Origin: Rhizobiaceae bacterium CPCC 101076
Lineage (GTDB): Bacteria; Pseudomonadota; Alphaproteobacteria; Rhizobiales; Methylopilaceae
Direction of reading: 5' to 3'
NCBI GenBank assembly: GCA_003347645.1
Contig: QDFX01000006.1
Span: 145,407-209,406 of the forward strand
DNA: 64,000 nt
Both the position numbers and the translations under genes were made by a program. Positions within the stretch are counted from its first letter, which is position 1. Each line of letters starts with the position of its first letter. The notes beneath the pieces were generated by a model that worked only from the letters and a program-made list of their open reading frames with translations, searched no databases and was not told where the DNA came from. Below, piece after piece: positions 52,941 to 61,934 of the stretch.

Positions 52941-53693
52941 ATGTGCAACCTGTACAGCCAGACCAAGGGCCAGCAGGCGATCCGCGAGCTCGCGCGGGCA
53001 TTCCATGACCGCACCGGAAACCTGCCGCCGATGCCCGGCATCTTCCCCGACTATTCGGCGCCCATCGTGATTAACGGGACGGACGGCCGCGAGCTGGTGA
53101 CTGCGCGCTGGGGGATGCCGTCGCCGCAGAACATCCAGTTCGAGGCGGCGAAGAAGCGCGCGGCCAAGCTCCAGGAGAAGGGGCAGGCCGTCGATTTCAA
53201 GGATCTGCTGGCGAACGAGCCAGATCGAGGTGTCACCAACATCCGCAACACGTCATCGTCACACTGGCGTCGCTGGCTTGGCCCTGAGAGCCGCTGTCTG
53301 GTGCCGTTCACGAGCTTCAGCGAGTTCAACAAGGATGCAGGCGGCGACATCTGGTTCGCGTTCTCCGAAGAGCGCCCGCTGTCCTTCTTTGCAGGGATCT
53401 GGACGGCGCAATGGACGAGTGTCCGGAAGGTGAAGAACGGGCCGGAGACGGCTGACCTCTATGGCTTCCTGACCACCGAGCCGAACGCCGTTGTGAAGCC
53501 GATCCACCCAAAGGCTATGCCCGTGATCCTGACCACAACCGAAGAATTCGACATCTGGATGCGGGCACCATGGGGCGAGGCCGGATTGCTGCAGCGGCCT
53601 TTGCCGGATGAAGCGCTGACGATCGTTGCCCGGGGCGTGAAAGAGGACAGCGTTGAACTGGCCGCGGCGGGCGGCTGGCTGGGTGGCGGCTGA
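52941..53693 (+). CDS. SOS-response-associated peptidase (SRAP/YedK/HMCES family)
   Basis: 250 residues from the ATG at 52941, which puts the catalytic Cys at position 2 ([10 protein letters not shown]). This Cys forms a thiazolidine DNA-protein cross-link with abasic sites in single-stranded DNA. Other conserved parts are the RWGMPSP segment, NIRNTSS with the Asn, [13 protein letters not shown] with the catalytic-type Glu, and KAMPVIL for the histidine position (PIHPKAMP). It belongs to the DNA-repair part of the island with Ku. Confidence 0.9.
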   Translation: MCNLYSQTKGQQAIRELARAFHDRTGNLPPMPGIFPDYSAPIVINGTDGRELVTARWGMPSPQNIQFEAAKKRAAKLQEKGQAVDFKDLLANEPDRGVTNIRNTSSSHWRRWLGPESRCLVPFTSFSEFNKDAGGDIWFAFSEERPLSFFAGIWTAQWTSVRKVKNGPETADLYGFLTTEPNAVVKPIHPKAMPVILTTTEEFDIWMRAPWGEAGLLQRPLPDEALTIVARGVKEDSVELAAAGGWLGGG

Positions 53694-53986
53694 TGAAGCT
53701 CGATATCGTCAGGCGAGACTTCGCCAAGATCGGTGAGGCATGGTTCGAGGTCGAGGATCTTCGCGGTCAGGGCAAGACGTTCGACCGGAAATGGTCGGCT
53801 TTCTGCGCCTTGGTGCCGGGCGACCCCAACGCGCTCGCGCCACTGCTGAAGGGCCAATTGGCAGCACACCGCGACGTGGATGTGGTGCCGTCATCAACCG
53901 GCGTCTGGCTGGTCGCCGGCCACCATTGGCTGTTGAAGGCGATCCAGGCCATCGGCCATGAGATCGGGCAGCTACATCCGGCCTAG
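53693..53986 (+). CDS. Hypothetical protein coupled to SRAP
   Basis: 97 residues, starting at the TGATG overlap with the SRAP gene. [25 protein letters not shown] is followed by a basic central part and WLVAGHHWLLKAIQAIGHEIG. Not recognised. The tight coupling suggests a shared role with SRAP. Confidence 0.55.
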   Translation: MKLDIVRRDFAKIGEAWFEVEDLRGQGKTFDRKWSAFCALVPGDPNALAPLLKGQLAAHRDVDVVPSSTGVWLVAGHHWLLKAIQAIGHEIGQLHPA

Positions 53987-54001
53987 TGCTCGGTCTCGGA
54001 G

Positions 54002-54226
54002 CTAGATGTCAGGGCGGCGGGCCGGTGCGTCCCTGTAATGTCGGATCTCGCCACCCTTGGCGAGTTCGGCGATGCGGCGGTCGCCCTGCCAGACTTCGAT
54101 CGCGTTCTTGTAAGCGAACATCCTGGCCGCTTCGACCGCCTGCTCGTCGGTCTCGACTTCATCGAGGACGTGCGCCGCGATGAAGTTGCCGTCGTCGTTC
54201 ATGATGAAGGCGCGAAACGTTTTCAT
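54002..54226 (-). CDS. Hypothetical small protein
   Basis: 74 residues, MKTFRAFIMNDDGNFIAAHVLDEVETDEQAVEAARMF. The pattern of two strands followed by a DEQAVEAA helix and VWQGDRRIA resembles small alphaproteobacterial stress proteins of unknown function. Minus strand, convergent with the preceding gene. Confidence 0.6.
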   Translation of the reverse strand: MKTFRAFIMNDDGNFIAAHVLDEVETDEQAVEAARMFAYKNAIEVWQGDRRIAELAKGGEIRHYRDAPARRPDI

Positions 54227-54341
54227 GCGTCAATAACGCCGGGACGATTGATATGGCTCCGACTGGCGGCCGAGCGAGATCGAGGTCATCCGAATAGCTA
54301 GCATCGCCCGAACGTCCACTCCCGAATGTCCGATGCCCGGC

Positions 54342-54578
54342 CTAGGACGCCCTGCGGCTTTCGCCCTCATTGGCGGGGGCTGGCGGCGCGGAGGCAATCA
54401 CGCGCTCAGCTTGGTCCAGTGCCTCGTTAATCCGCTCGTCATCGACGATTTCAAGAGTGCTGTCTTTGAATTCGACATCCGTCATTCGGCTGCCGGGCTC
54501 AATGCGCCGGCGCATAAGGCCCTGTAGTCGACGGAAGCCACCGACGATCCGCGTGAGGGCTGGAGAATTCGAGAACAT
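54342..54578 (-). CDS. Hypothetical small protein
   Basis: 78 residues (MFSNSPALTRIVGGFRRLQGLMRRR at the start), basic at the N-terminus and acidic in the middle (VDDERINEALDQAERVIAS). Not recognised; divergent from Ku. The start is not strongly supported, so it could be shorter from an internal Met (MTDVEFKDSTLEIV). Confidence 0.45.
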   Translation of the reverse strand: MFSNSPALTRIVGGFRRLQGLMRRRIEPGSRMTDVEFKDSTLEIVDDERINEALDQAERVIASAPPAPANEGESRRAS

Positions 54579-54682
54579 GGCTGTGCTCCTTTAGGAACCG
54601 AGTCGCCTCGTCACGGATTCGTTCCAAATGGAACGATTCTGCTTCGAAACGACTCGACTCCGCGCAACCGGAGCATCGCGTC

Positions 54683-55546
54683 ATGGCCCCCACCACTCGT
54701 TCCTGGAAAGGCTACCTCAAGCTCTCCCTCGTCACCTGCGCCGTGGCGATGGCCCCAGCCCAGACCGATCGGGACAAGACCCGCTTCCACACGCTGAACA
54801 AGGAGACAGGGAACCGGCTCCGGATGCAGTGGATCGACGCGGAGACAGGCGACGTCGTCGAGAACGAGGACCGGGCCCGCGGATACGAATACGCCAAGGG
54901 CGAGCACATCATCGTCGAGGAGGAGGATTTCGAAGCGATAGCGCTGGAGAGCCGGACCACGATCGATGTGGATCAGTTCGTTCCCAAGGATGAGGTCGAT
55001 TGGCTCTGGACCGGGGACCATCATTACCTGGTCCCTGATGACGAGGTCGCGGTCGAGGCGTTCTCGGTCATCCGCGACGCGATGGCCGCAACCAAGACAA
55101 ACGGCATCGCCCGCGTCACCATCAACAAGCGCGAGCGCTGGGTTCTGGTCGCGCCGCGCGACAGGGGCATCCTGATCACGACGCTGCGCTACCCCTACGA
55201 GGTCCGCTCCGAGGCCGCCGGGTTCGAGCGCATCTCCGGTGTGAAGCCGGACGAAAAGGACGTCGAGACCATGCGCCAGGTCATCAGGACGATGATGGGC
55301 AAATGGGACGCCTCGAAGTTCGAGGACCGCTACGAGACCGCGGTCAAGAAGATGCTCAGCGATAAGCAGAAGGGCCACGTGCTCAAGCCCGCACCGGCCG
55401 CTCCCGATGCGCCGCAGAAGCACGAGAAGGTTGTCAGCATGTTCGATGCGCTGCGCCGCTCTATCGAAGCCGAGGAGAAGAAGCGGCCGAAAGCCGAGAG
55501 CAAGAAGCGCGGCGCCGCTAAGGCACCAGTAAAGAAATCCGCATGA
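54683..55546 (+). CDS. ku: Non-homologous end-joining protein Ku
   Basis: 287 residues. Bacterial Ku beta-barrel core (about 5-255) with WKGYLKLSLVTCAVAM, FHTLNKETGNRLRMQWID and ARVTINKRERWVLVAP, followed by a lysine-rich tail (KKRPKAESKKRGAAKAP), typical of alphaproteobacterial Ku. It forms a ring-shaped homodimer on double-strand ends and recruits LigD, which is not in this window. Its stop overlaps the next start. Confidence 0.94.
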   Translation: MAPTTRSWKGYLKLSLVTCAVAMAPAQTDRDKTRFHTLNKETGNRLRMQWIDAETGDVVENEDRARGYEYAKGEHIIVEEEDFEAIALESRTTIDVDQFVPKDEVDWLWTGDHHYLVPDDEVAVEAFSVIRDAMAATKTNGIARVTINKRERWVLVAPRDRGILITTLRYPYEVRSEAAGFERISGVKPDEKDVETMRQVIRTMMGKWDASKFEDRYETAVKKMLSDKQKGHVLKPAPAAPDAPQKHEKVVSMFDALRRSIEAEEKKRPKAESKKRGAAKAPVKKSA

Positions 55547-55827
55547 TCATGGGCTCGAAATCGGACCATGGAGGAGCGTCGGTAGCGATTGGCCGACCAG
55601 CCTCCGACGAATTTCTCCTCGTGCGCTGCCTGTCTTGTAAGCATCGCGCCGCGAGACACTGGGCGGACCTGGCCGACTACGGCGTCACTGTCGACACAAC
55701 ATTGGCCGAGTTATCGCGAGTTTTGAATTGCAGCGAGTGCGGGAGTGGATCGGTTGAGGTTGAATGGGGCAACGCCGCCACTGCCGCCTTCTACCGAGAC
55801 AGTGACGCGGGCGCGGCTGAACGCTGA
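55543..55827 (+). CDS. Hypothetical zinc-ribbon-like protein
   Basis: 94 residues. CLSCKH (around residue 30) and CSECGS (around residue 65) give a four-cysteine zinc-ribbon pattern separated by RAARHWADLADYGVTVDTTLAELSRV. Starts inside the Ku stop (ATGA) and is probably expressed with it. Function unknown; a DNA-repair link is only contextual. Confidence 0.7.
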   Translation: MIMGSKSDHGGASVAIGRPASDEFLLVRCLSCKHRAARHWADLADYGVTVDTTLAELSRVLNCSECGSGSVEVEWGNAATAAFYRDSDAGAAER

Positions 55828-55925
55828 TGTTCTTCCTTTTCTCGAACAAACTGGGATGCGCGGGGTCAATTCTGATTTCGCTCATCTTCACAGGCCTAGT
55901 CCTGTTGCTCATGGGCGTCTTCTAG
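55827..55925 (+). CDS. Single-pass membrane microprotein
   Basis: 32 residues, MFFLFSNKLGCAGSILISLI then FTGLVLLLMGVF. Starts at a TGATG overlap with the preceding gene, so it is likely translated by coupling. One transmembrane helix. Tiny proteins of this kind (FFLFSNxxGCxGSxxxS) are recurrent in Rhizobiales, as I recall. Confidence 0.55.
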   Translation: MFFLFSNKLGCAGSILISLIFTGLVLLLMGVF

Positions 55926-55979
55926 CGCGGGGAACTTCGCGGGCGGCGCAGCGCTTCCTCTGAAATCAAAGGAGGCCCC

Positions 55980-56180
55980 ATGGCAGACGACAAATCGAAA
56001 CAGGATGAACGTGATCGCAGCCGCGTTGCCGGCGACGAGCGATACGAGATCGACTACTTCGCGAAGGAGGCCGGCGTCTCGATCGACCAAGCCCGCGAGT
56101 TGATCGAAAAGCACGGCAACGACCGAGAGACGCTGATGGCCGAGGCGGCGAAACTCACAGCGGAGCGGCGATCAGCTTGA
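55980..56180 (+). CDS. DUF3606 family protein
   Basis: 66 residues. MADDKSKQDERDRSRVAGDERYEIDYFAKEAGVSIDQARELIEKHGNDRETL is the DUF3606 pattern: an acidic/basic leader, then a helical hairpin with YFAKEAGVS and LIEKHGNDR. GGAGG precedes the ATG. Stress-associated small protein of unknown role. Confidence 0.85.
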   Translation: MADDKSKQDERDRSRVAGDERYEIDYFAKEAGVSIDQARELIEKHGNDRETLMAEAAKLTAERRSA

Positions 56181-56190
56181 GGAGAAAGAC

Positions 56191-56361
56191 GTGGAGGATC
56201 AGATCAGGCAGGCGTTGATCGACGAACTCCGCCGACAGGCCCAGGAGAAGCCGCATAGTCTTCAGATAGCGATCCAGGGTGACACCGCGAAAGCCGACGG
56301 CACCATTGACTTGCTTGCTCTAGCTGCTGCCGTAACCGGGGCTGTTGCGGGTGGCCCTTGA
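56191..56361 (+). CDS. Small hypothetical protein of 56 residues
   Basis: GTG start preceded by GAGGAG, 10 bases after the DUF3606 stop. VEDQIRQALIDELRRQAQEK, then an IQGDTAKADGTIDLLALAAAVTG tail. Not recognised. The clear ribosome site and position support expression with the DUF3606 gene. Confidence 0.5.
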   Translation: MEDQIRQALIDELRRQAQEKPHSLQIAIQGDTAKADGTIDLLALAAAVTGAVAGGP

Positions 56362-56461
56362 AAGAAGATCCGGAGCGGATGCCATTGCTGAGTGCATAAT
56401 TACGCACGAAGTGGAACGTCCGCCTCCTATCTCGGTTGTCGTACCTCTCAGGAGGGAACCG

Positions 56462-56944
56462 ATGAAAAAGTACCTATTCGCCGCCTCGCTTTTGGGGCTG
56501 TCGCTCGGCAGTGCGATGGCTCAGGACAAGGCAGGCCCCGATCATGTCTTTGTCACGAAAGCCGCGATGTCGAACATGTTCGAGATCGAGTCGAGCAAGG
56601 TCGCAGTTGAGAAGGCCAAGGATCCCGAGATCAAGAAGTTCGCGCAGCAGATGATCTCGGATCACACCAAGGCCGGCAAGGAGATGATGGCGGTCGCGCC
56701 CGATGCACCGAAGGAACTCGACGCCGCGCATCTGGCGAAAGTCGAGAAGCTCAAGGAGGCCGAGGGCGAGAAGTTCGACGCGGCTTATATCGACGAGCAA
56801 GTTGTGGCCCATGATGAGGCGGTTGCGCTGTTCACGAAGTTCAGCACGGAAGCGGAGACGCCGAAGCTGAAGGAGTTCGCGGCCAAGACGCTGCCCACGC
56901 TCAAAGAGCACCAAGAGCACGTGAAGGACCTCAACAACAAGTGA
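56462..56944 (+). CDS. DUF4142 family secreted protein
   Basis: 160 residues from the ATG at 56462. Sec signal MKKYLFAASLLGLSLGSAMA, then a ferritin-like helical bundle with FVTKAAMSNMFEIESSKVAVEKAKDPEIKKFAQQMISDHTKAG, the DUF4142 signature. Periplasmic; the family is linked with stress resistance. The frame is open further upstream, but the signal peptide fixes this start. Confidence 0.92.
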   Translation: MKKYLFAASLLGLSLGSAMAQDKAGPDHVFVTKAAMSNMFEIESSKVAVEKAKDPEIKKFAQQMISDHTKAGKEMMAVAPDAPKELDAAHLAKVEKLKEAEGEKFDAAYIDEQVVAHDEAVALFTKFSTEAETPKLKEFAAKTLPTLKEHQEHVKDLNNK

Positions 56945-57114
56945 TCGTTCGGGCCTCGCTGCTACGGCAGCGGGGCTGCTCCATCGTCTATGGCGCCTGC
57001 TCTGCCTTCCTTGTTTGAATGACGTGTAAGTACATCTCCAGGATCAGGCGTCGGCGCCGATCTGAAAGCATTGTGAGAGGTGGTGGCATCTCGGCAGAGC
57101 GAAGAGACTACGAG

Positions 57115-59193
57115 TTAAACGAGAACCACCAGCGAGCGGCCGTCGACTGTGATCTGTTCCGAACCAGTCTTCGGTTCTTCAGCATTCGGATAGGCCGTAT
57201 CGAGCGCAGTGTGCCATGGGCGGTCTTCGCGAGACGGCAGGTTGAATGCGACCGGTCCCGAATGCGGATTGAATAGTACGATGATGTCGGACCAGACATC
57301 GGGCTGGTCTTTCAGATCGTCGCGGCTCAGGCGTACGCCGATCGAGGTCGCTCCGACATCGGCCCATTGCTCGGCGGTTTGCTCACCGCCGCTGGGGTTG
57401 AGCCAAGTCACGATCATTCCGTCACGGAAGCTGTCCCGACGCAGCAATGGCTGCGCGTTTCGCAGTTCGATAAGCCGCCGCACGAAGTCGGCGAGGGTCT
57501 TTTCCCGGTCACCGACCTTCCAGCTCACCCAACTGATCTCGTTGTCCTGGCAATACCCGTTGTTGTTGCCCTGCTGGGTGCGGCCACGCTCGTCTCCGGC
57601 GAGAAGCATCGGCGTGCCGTGCGACAGCAGCAGGGTGGCAAGGAAATTGCGCTTCTGCTGCTCCCGGGCGCCAATGATGCCTTCGTCGTCTGTCGGCCCC
57701 TCGGCTCCAAAGTTGAAGCTCCGGTTGTCGCCATGGCCGTCCTGGCCGTTCTCGCCGTTCGCGTCGTTGTGCTTCTCATTGTACGAAACGATGTCGTGAA
57801 GGGTGAACCCGTCATGCGCGGTGATGAAGTTCACCCCGGCCCAAGGTCGTCGGCCGCGCAGGTCGTAGATGTCTCCCGAGCCGGTGAAACGCGCCGCGAA
57901 GTCGCTGGCCGTGCCTTCTTCGTCGCGCCAGTAATCGCGCACGGTGTCGCGATATTTGTCGTTCCATTCGCTCCAGCCTGGCGGAAAGCCGCCGACCTGA
58001 TAGCCGCCCGGCCCGATGTCCCAGGGCTCGCCAACGAGCTTGACCCGGCTCAGAACCGGATCTTGGCCGACGGCATCGAAGAAACCGCCGCGCTGGTCGA
58101 AGCCTGATGGCTCGCGGCCAAGGATCGTGCCGAGGTCGAATCGGAAGCCGTCGACATGGATGTGCTCGACCCAGTAGCGCAGCGAGTCGAGGATCATCTG
58201 CAGCACGCGCGGATGCGACGTGTTCACGGTGTTACCGGTGCCCGTGTCGTTGATGTAGTAGCGAGGCTCGTCCTTCATCGTCCGGTAATATGAGAAGTTG
58301 TCGATGCCCTTGAACGACAGGGTTGGCCCGAGTTCGTTGCCCTCGGCCGTATGGTTGTAGACGACGTCGAGGATCACCTCGATGCCGGCATCGTGATAGG
58401 CGCGGACCATGTCCCTGAGACCGTTCAGACCTTTCGGCCCGAGGTAGCGCTGTTCTGGGGCGAAGAACGCCATCGTGTTGTAGCCCCAGAAATTGGCGAG
58501 GCCCTTCGAGATTAGATGCTCGTCGTCCGGATAGGCGTGGATCGGCAATAGCTCAACCGAGGTGACACCCAGACCTTTGATGTAGTCGACCACCGAGGGG
58601 TGGCTGAAACCGTCGAAGGTGCCGCGGAAATTCTCCGGGACGGCCGGATGCAGCTTCGTGAAGCCGCGAACATGGGTCTCGTAGAAGATCGTCCGGGAAT
58701 GAGGAATGCGGGGGCTGCGGTCGCCCTTCCAGTCATAGTCCTGGGGATCGATCACCCGACATTTCGGCATGCCCGGCGCGCTGTCCCGATCATCGAAGGA
58801 CAGGTCCTTGTCCTCGGCATCGAGGATGTAGCCGAAATGCGCCGGCGACCAGTTCAGCTCGCCCACGAGTTCCCGTGCATAAGGGTCGATCAGGAGCTTG
58901 TTCGGATTAAAGCGGTGTCCGTTCTCCGGATCGTAGGGCCCGTGGACGCGGTAGCCATACACCGTGCCCGGACCGACGCCCGGCAGAAAACCGTGCCATA
59001 CCTCGTTGGTGAATTCGGGCAGGGTGATCCGCTCGATCTCGTTCGTGCCGTCAGCGTCGAAGATGCAGAGTTCGATGCGTTCCGCATGGGCGGAGAAGAT
59101 CGCGAAATTCGTACCGCGCCCATTCCAGTTGGCACCCAGCGGAGAGGGCTCGCCGGGATAGAGTTCCCGTCCCGATTTCGTGATCGATACCAT
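57115..59193 (-). CDS. glgX: Glycogen debranching enzyme GlgX
   Basis: 692 residues: an N-terminal CBM48-like domain (about 12-110), a GH13 barrel (about 150-560) and a C-terminal beta domain. Catalytic nucleophile Asp in DGFRFDLGTILG, acid/base Glu in KLVGEPWD, third Asp in ITAHDGFTLHD; the isoamylase-type YNHTAEGNELGPTLSFKG is also clear. It cleaves alpha-1,6 branches of limit dextrins in glycogen breakdown. It stands alone here; other glg genes are not in the window. Confidence 0.93.
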   Translation of the reverse strand: MVSITKSGRELYPGEPSPLGANWNGRGTNFAIFSAHAERIELCIFDADGTNEIERITLPEFTNEVWHGFLPGVGPGTVYGYRVHGPYDPENGHRFNPNKLLIDPYARELVGELNWSPAHFGYILDAEDKDLSFDDRDSAPGMPKCRVIDPQDYDWKGDRSPRIPHSRTIFYETHVRGFTKLHPAVPENFRGTFDGFSHPSVVDYIKGLGVTSVELLPIHAYPDDEHLISKGLANFWGYNTMAFFAPEQRYLGPKGLNGLRDMVRAYHDAGIEVILDVVYNHTAEGNELGPTLSFKGIDNFSYYRTMKDEPRYYINDTGTGNTVNTSHPRVLQMILDSLRYWVEHIHVDGFRFDLGTILGREPSGFDQRGGFFDAVGQDPVLSRVKLVGEPWDIGPGGYQVGGFPPGWSEWNDKYRDTVRDYWRDEEGTASDFAARFTGSGDIYDLRGRRPWAGVNFITAHDGFTLHDIVSYNEKHNDANGENGQDGHGDNRSFNFGAEGPTDDEGIIGAREQQKRNFLATLLLSHGTPMLLAGDERGRTQQGNNNGYCQDNEISWVSWKVGDREKTLADFVRRLIELRNAQPLLRRDSFRDGMIVTWLNPSGGEQTAEQWADVGATSIGVRLSRDDLKDQPDVWSDIIVLFNPHSGPVAFNLPSREDRPWHTALDTAYPNAEEPKTGSEQITVDGRSLVVLV

Positions 59194-59340
59194 GCTTGGG
59201 AGGTCCCGCTTTCAGGCCGCAAAGTTGGCGCCGGACTTTCAACTCGGGAATTCATCATTAGTTGCGAAGGGATCCCTCATCGCAGGAGATGCAAGGGCCG
59301 AGAACACACGCGAGGTCATCTGGAAGGTGACCGGCAGATG

Positions 59341-59384
59341 GGAAGTTCGATAACCGCTACGAGACCGTAGTAAACGATGCTGAC
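59341..59384 (+). pseudogene. Remnant of a Ku gene C-terminus
   Basis: Translates as GKFDNRYETVV, matching the end of the Ku core (SKFEDRYETAV in the intact gene at 54683-55546). At DNA level GAAGTTCGA and ACCGCTACGAGACCG are identical to the intact gene at 55317-55342. The match is too short to date, but it is at the correct reading phase and does not continue in frame as Ku. Confidence 0.5.
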
Positions 59385-59771
59385 GGCGAAGCGCTCCGAA
59401 GGCAGCTCCGGCTGCGCGAAGAAAGCGTTTCGATGTCGTCTCGATCATCGAAGCCAGCAGCGGCGATCAGGCGGATTCTCGGAGATGCAGCTAGAGGGAG
59501 TCGAACGTTGCCTCCCTGCATGCATGCAGCCGCGACACAGGCCGAGGGTCGACAGGCAGGCACTCACGAGTTGAGGATGATTTCGCTGCCGAGTTTGCTG
59601 AAGTCGATATACATCCCGATTCTTCGATCGCTTGGTGCAGATCGAGGAGTCACGTTTCGAGCCCCGCCGACATCCTTGAAGTGCAAGATGATGGGGTCTC
59701 ATGCACCTCAGCGAAACCCAGAAAATCGACTGTCACCTTTTAGTCGGCGGCCGATCCGTCATCACGTTCAC

Positions 59772-59802
59772 TAAAAAGAGCCCCGCCGGCAATTGGCGGG
59801 GC
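59772..59802 (-). terminator. Intrinsic terminator, minus strand
   Basis: On the minus strand GCCCCGCC (59802-59795), a 7-base loop, GGCGGGGC (59787-59780) and then TCTTTTT. It faces transcripts coming from the PRC-barrel gene, about 400 bases upstream. It is a good Rho-independent terminator. Confidence 0.75.
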
Positions 59803-59905
59803 AAAGTTTCGAGATGGATACAATACACCCTCGAAATCCGATGGATCTCTCGGTTCCGCCGTGGACGGAACCGCACCATCGTTGCCCTGATCGAAGCCGG
59901 TAACC

Positions 59906-60145
59906 GCCACCCTCGGAGCGCAGAGCTGGATGGCCTTCACTACGGACTCCGGCGTGAAGGGAGCGCTGGTGGTCCTTCACCTCGCAAGCGGCAAGGCGCG
60001 TCGGGTGCTCGATGGTCATCCCAGCATCAAGCGGACAAGAGGTGCAGTGAAGGCTGATGGCGAAGTGCTGCGTCGCCCCGACGGCGCGCGGCGAGAGTTT
60101 GCCGCCGACGGCATCGCATTGTCTGGAGACGGCGAGTCGCGATGG
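59906..60145 (+). pseudogene. Fragment of a major-royal-jelly/L-dopachrome-tautomerase-related gene
   Basis: The translation MAFTTDSGVKGALVVLHLAS, then GKARRVLDGHPS and RRPDGARREFAADGIALSGDG, corresponds to the central propeller part of this family of secreted six-bladed proteins (TDSG...GALVV and ADGIALSPDG motifs). The N-terminal part, signal peptide and C-terminal blades are absent, and the frame then runs into unrelated sequence. A truncated pseudogene is the simplest reading. Confidence 0.5.
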
Positions 60146-60199
60146 TCACCGGCTTCGAGAGTTCGTCGGGAAATCGCGGCGCCGAAATGGCTAAAAATC

Positions 60200-60877
60200 C
60201 TACTGCATCCCGAGTTGCTTGGAGCCGGCCTCGGACAGCTTCACCGACGGCTCATTGGGGCTGCCGGAAATCTGGAGCTCTGCGAATGGGACCTCGTGTG
60301 CCCGATTGCTTGAGAAGAGCTCGTTGCCGGCCGCGAGAATGACCCTGTCGACCTGTCCAGGGGCGAACCGGAGATCCTTGATCGAAATGCTGCCGTCACT
60401 GATCTCCGCCCCGACGATGGCCGCGGCGGACCAAGTTTCAGGCTTGAAGTCTTTGATCTCGGGTAGGGCCCCGATCTGCTCTGACGTGAGCGGCAGCGTC
60501 AGCCCTCCCTCAGCGCCCGGCGTTGGAAGCTCCCGGGTATCGAGACGGCGCTGGGTCATCGCAAGGGCAGCGATTCCCGTTCCGACGACCAGGTGATCAA
60601 TCCGGCCAGTGGAATCGAGGATCACGTCAACGAGCTTTGCGGAACGCTCACCCGTGCTGTCGACCAGTTCCGCGCCTTCCAGAGTGGAAAACAGGTTCCA
60701 GTCAGTCTGAGCGTAATCCCCAGATTGACTGGTTGAGGCGCTGAGGTCCTGCTTCCCCTCACTGGGCAAACCAGACGCGGTCGGCGCTGGGCTCTCAGCA
60801 CGAGCGAGTTGATGAGCCGACACAGAGGCCACAGCCAGTGACGCAAAGAGTACGGCTATTGCGGGTTTTTCGCGCAT
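60200..60877 (-). CDS. Exported PRC-barrel domain protein
   Basis: 225 residues. Sec signal MREKPAIAVLFASLAVASVSAHQLARA, a linker, then a PRC-barrel-like domain (about 60-125, LEGAELVDSTGERSAKLVDVILDSTGRIDHLVVGTG) and a second similar unit (about 150-215). Periplasmic; PRC-barrel proteins of this kind are often induced by envelope stress. Monocistronic as far as can be seen. Confidence 0.82.
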   Translation of the reverse strand: MREKPAIAVLFASLAVASVSAHQLARAESPAPTASGLPSEGKQDLSASTSQSGDYAQTDWNLFSTLEGAELVDSTGERSAKLVDVILDSTGRIDHLVVGTGIAALAMTQRRLDTRELPTPGAEGGLTLPLTSEQIGALPEIKDFKPETWSAAAIVGAEISDGSISIKDLRFAPGQVDRVILAAGNELFSSNRAHEVPFAELQISGSPNEPSVKLSEAGSKQLGMQ

Positions 60878-61205
60878 GCTCCTCCCTCTCGGGTCTTCAA
60901 CATGACGATCGCCTGCGGGGTTGCACCAAAAACGGCGCCAGTACGGAACCGTCCATAGATTGAGCCGTCTCGTCCTAGGCGGCTGACGAAAACATACGAG
61001 GATCGATCCCGCCTAAACGAGGCCCGGGAAAATCGACTTGCCATCCATCTGCTTATCCTGAGCTCCGCTAGCGGTCGGCGGTGGCGCTCGTCGCCGAGGG
61101 GTTCCATCGACCGGCTCGTAAACGTGCCCTTGCCATCCATCGACGAGCCACTCGACCATCGGCCCTGAACGGATTCGGCGCCTGCCTGACGTTGGTTGCT
61201 GCGGC
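60878..61205. other. Intergenic region, 328 bases
   Basis: No convincing gene. The word CTTGCCATCCATC occurs twice (about 61039-61051 and 61130-61142), a 13-base direct repeat about 90 bases apart. Otherwise nothing stands out. Confidence 0.4.
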
Positions 61206-61934
61206 TTACCTAGGCTCGTGCTGCACGTTCAGGTAAGCCGGGGAGAATTCTGCGAATTCCTGCAGTCCGTTCCAGTTGTGAATTGTCACTAGACCGTTCC
61301 GCCAGCTGACGAGATTTCGGGTACGTAGCTCCTTAAGCACTCGATTTACATGAACGTTTGACAACCCCAAGGTATCGCCGAGTTCCTGCTGCGTGAGTGG
61401 GCATAGGTAAGCCTCTCCTTCTGTAAGCCCGACTGCTTGAAGCCGGCAGAATAACTCGCAGATCAAGTGAGCCATGTGGGTAGTCGCCGAGCTACGGCCC
61501 ATCATGGTCAACCACTCACGGTGGGTCGCCGAGTCGATCAACGTGAGGAGCCACAGCAGCCTTGTGAGATGCGGCTTATGTTCGGTGATCTTGGCTAGGG
61601 TGCAATGAGGGACCATCGCCAATTTGCAGTCCGATAGAGCGGCGACGCCATGGTCCATTGTTTTGAGCAGGAAGCTATGGAGGTCGACGAAGTCTCCGGG
61701 AACATGAATCGCGGTGATCTGACGACCGCCTTCGGCCAAAACCTTGTAGCGTGCCGCGAAGCCGTCGACGAGCAGTGATGATTCCGAAGGCCTGTTGCCT
61801 TCTCGCACGATGTCGTCCTTGGCTGAAACCAGCCTGAGCCGGCCCACGCTGTTGGTCAGCGTTTCCTTTTCATCTGCGCTTAAGTTGTCGCGGCGCTCAA
61901 GCCTGGCTATCAGCCGGTCGACCGGTGAGGTCAT
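61206..61934 (-). CDS. Crp/Fnr-family transcriptional regulator
   Basis: 242 residues: cyclic-nucleotide-binding-like beta-roll (about 35-120, with GFAARYKVLAEGGRQITAIHVPGDFVDLHSFLL) and a C-terminal winged helix (about 155-225, LTQQELGDTLGLSNVHVNRVLKELR). The four N-terminal cysteines of FNR are absent, so oxygen sensing by an Fe-S cluster is unlikely. Alphaproteobacteria carry many such stress-type regulators. Its start overlaps the end of a frameshifted DUF6894 gene. Confidence 0.9.
   Translation of the reverse strand: MTSPVDRLIARLERRDNLSADEKETLTNSVGRLRLVSAKDDIVREGNRPSESSLLVDGFAARYKVLAEGGRQITAIHVPGDFVDLHSFLLKTMDHGVAALSDCKLAMVPHCTLAKITEHKPHLTRLLWLLTLIDSATHREWLTMMGRSSATTHMAHLICELFCRLQAVGLTEGEAYLCPLTQQELGDTLGLSNVHVNRVLKELRTRNLVSWRNGLVTIHNWNGLQEFAEFSPAYLNVQHEPR

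Larger units (their letters stand above)
59194..60199. other. Long non-coding stretch with gene remnants
   Basis: A 1-kb region without an intact gene. It contains a Ku-tail remnant (59341-59384), a minus-strand intrinsic terminator (59772-59802), an 8-base inverted repeat CGGTTCCG/CGGAACCG (59851-59873) and a fragment of a royal-jelly/dopachrome-tautomerase-like gene (about 59906-60145). It looks like a scar of several rearrangements. Confidence 0.6.

Noticed and set aside
56945..57114. Intrinsic terminator after the DUF4142 gene
   Set aside because: A GC-rich inverted repeat is present near 56953-56975 but no T-tract follows it.
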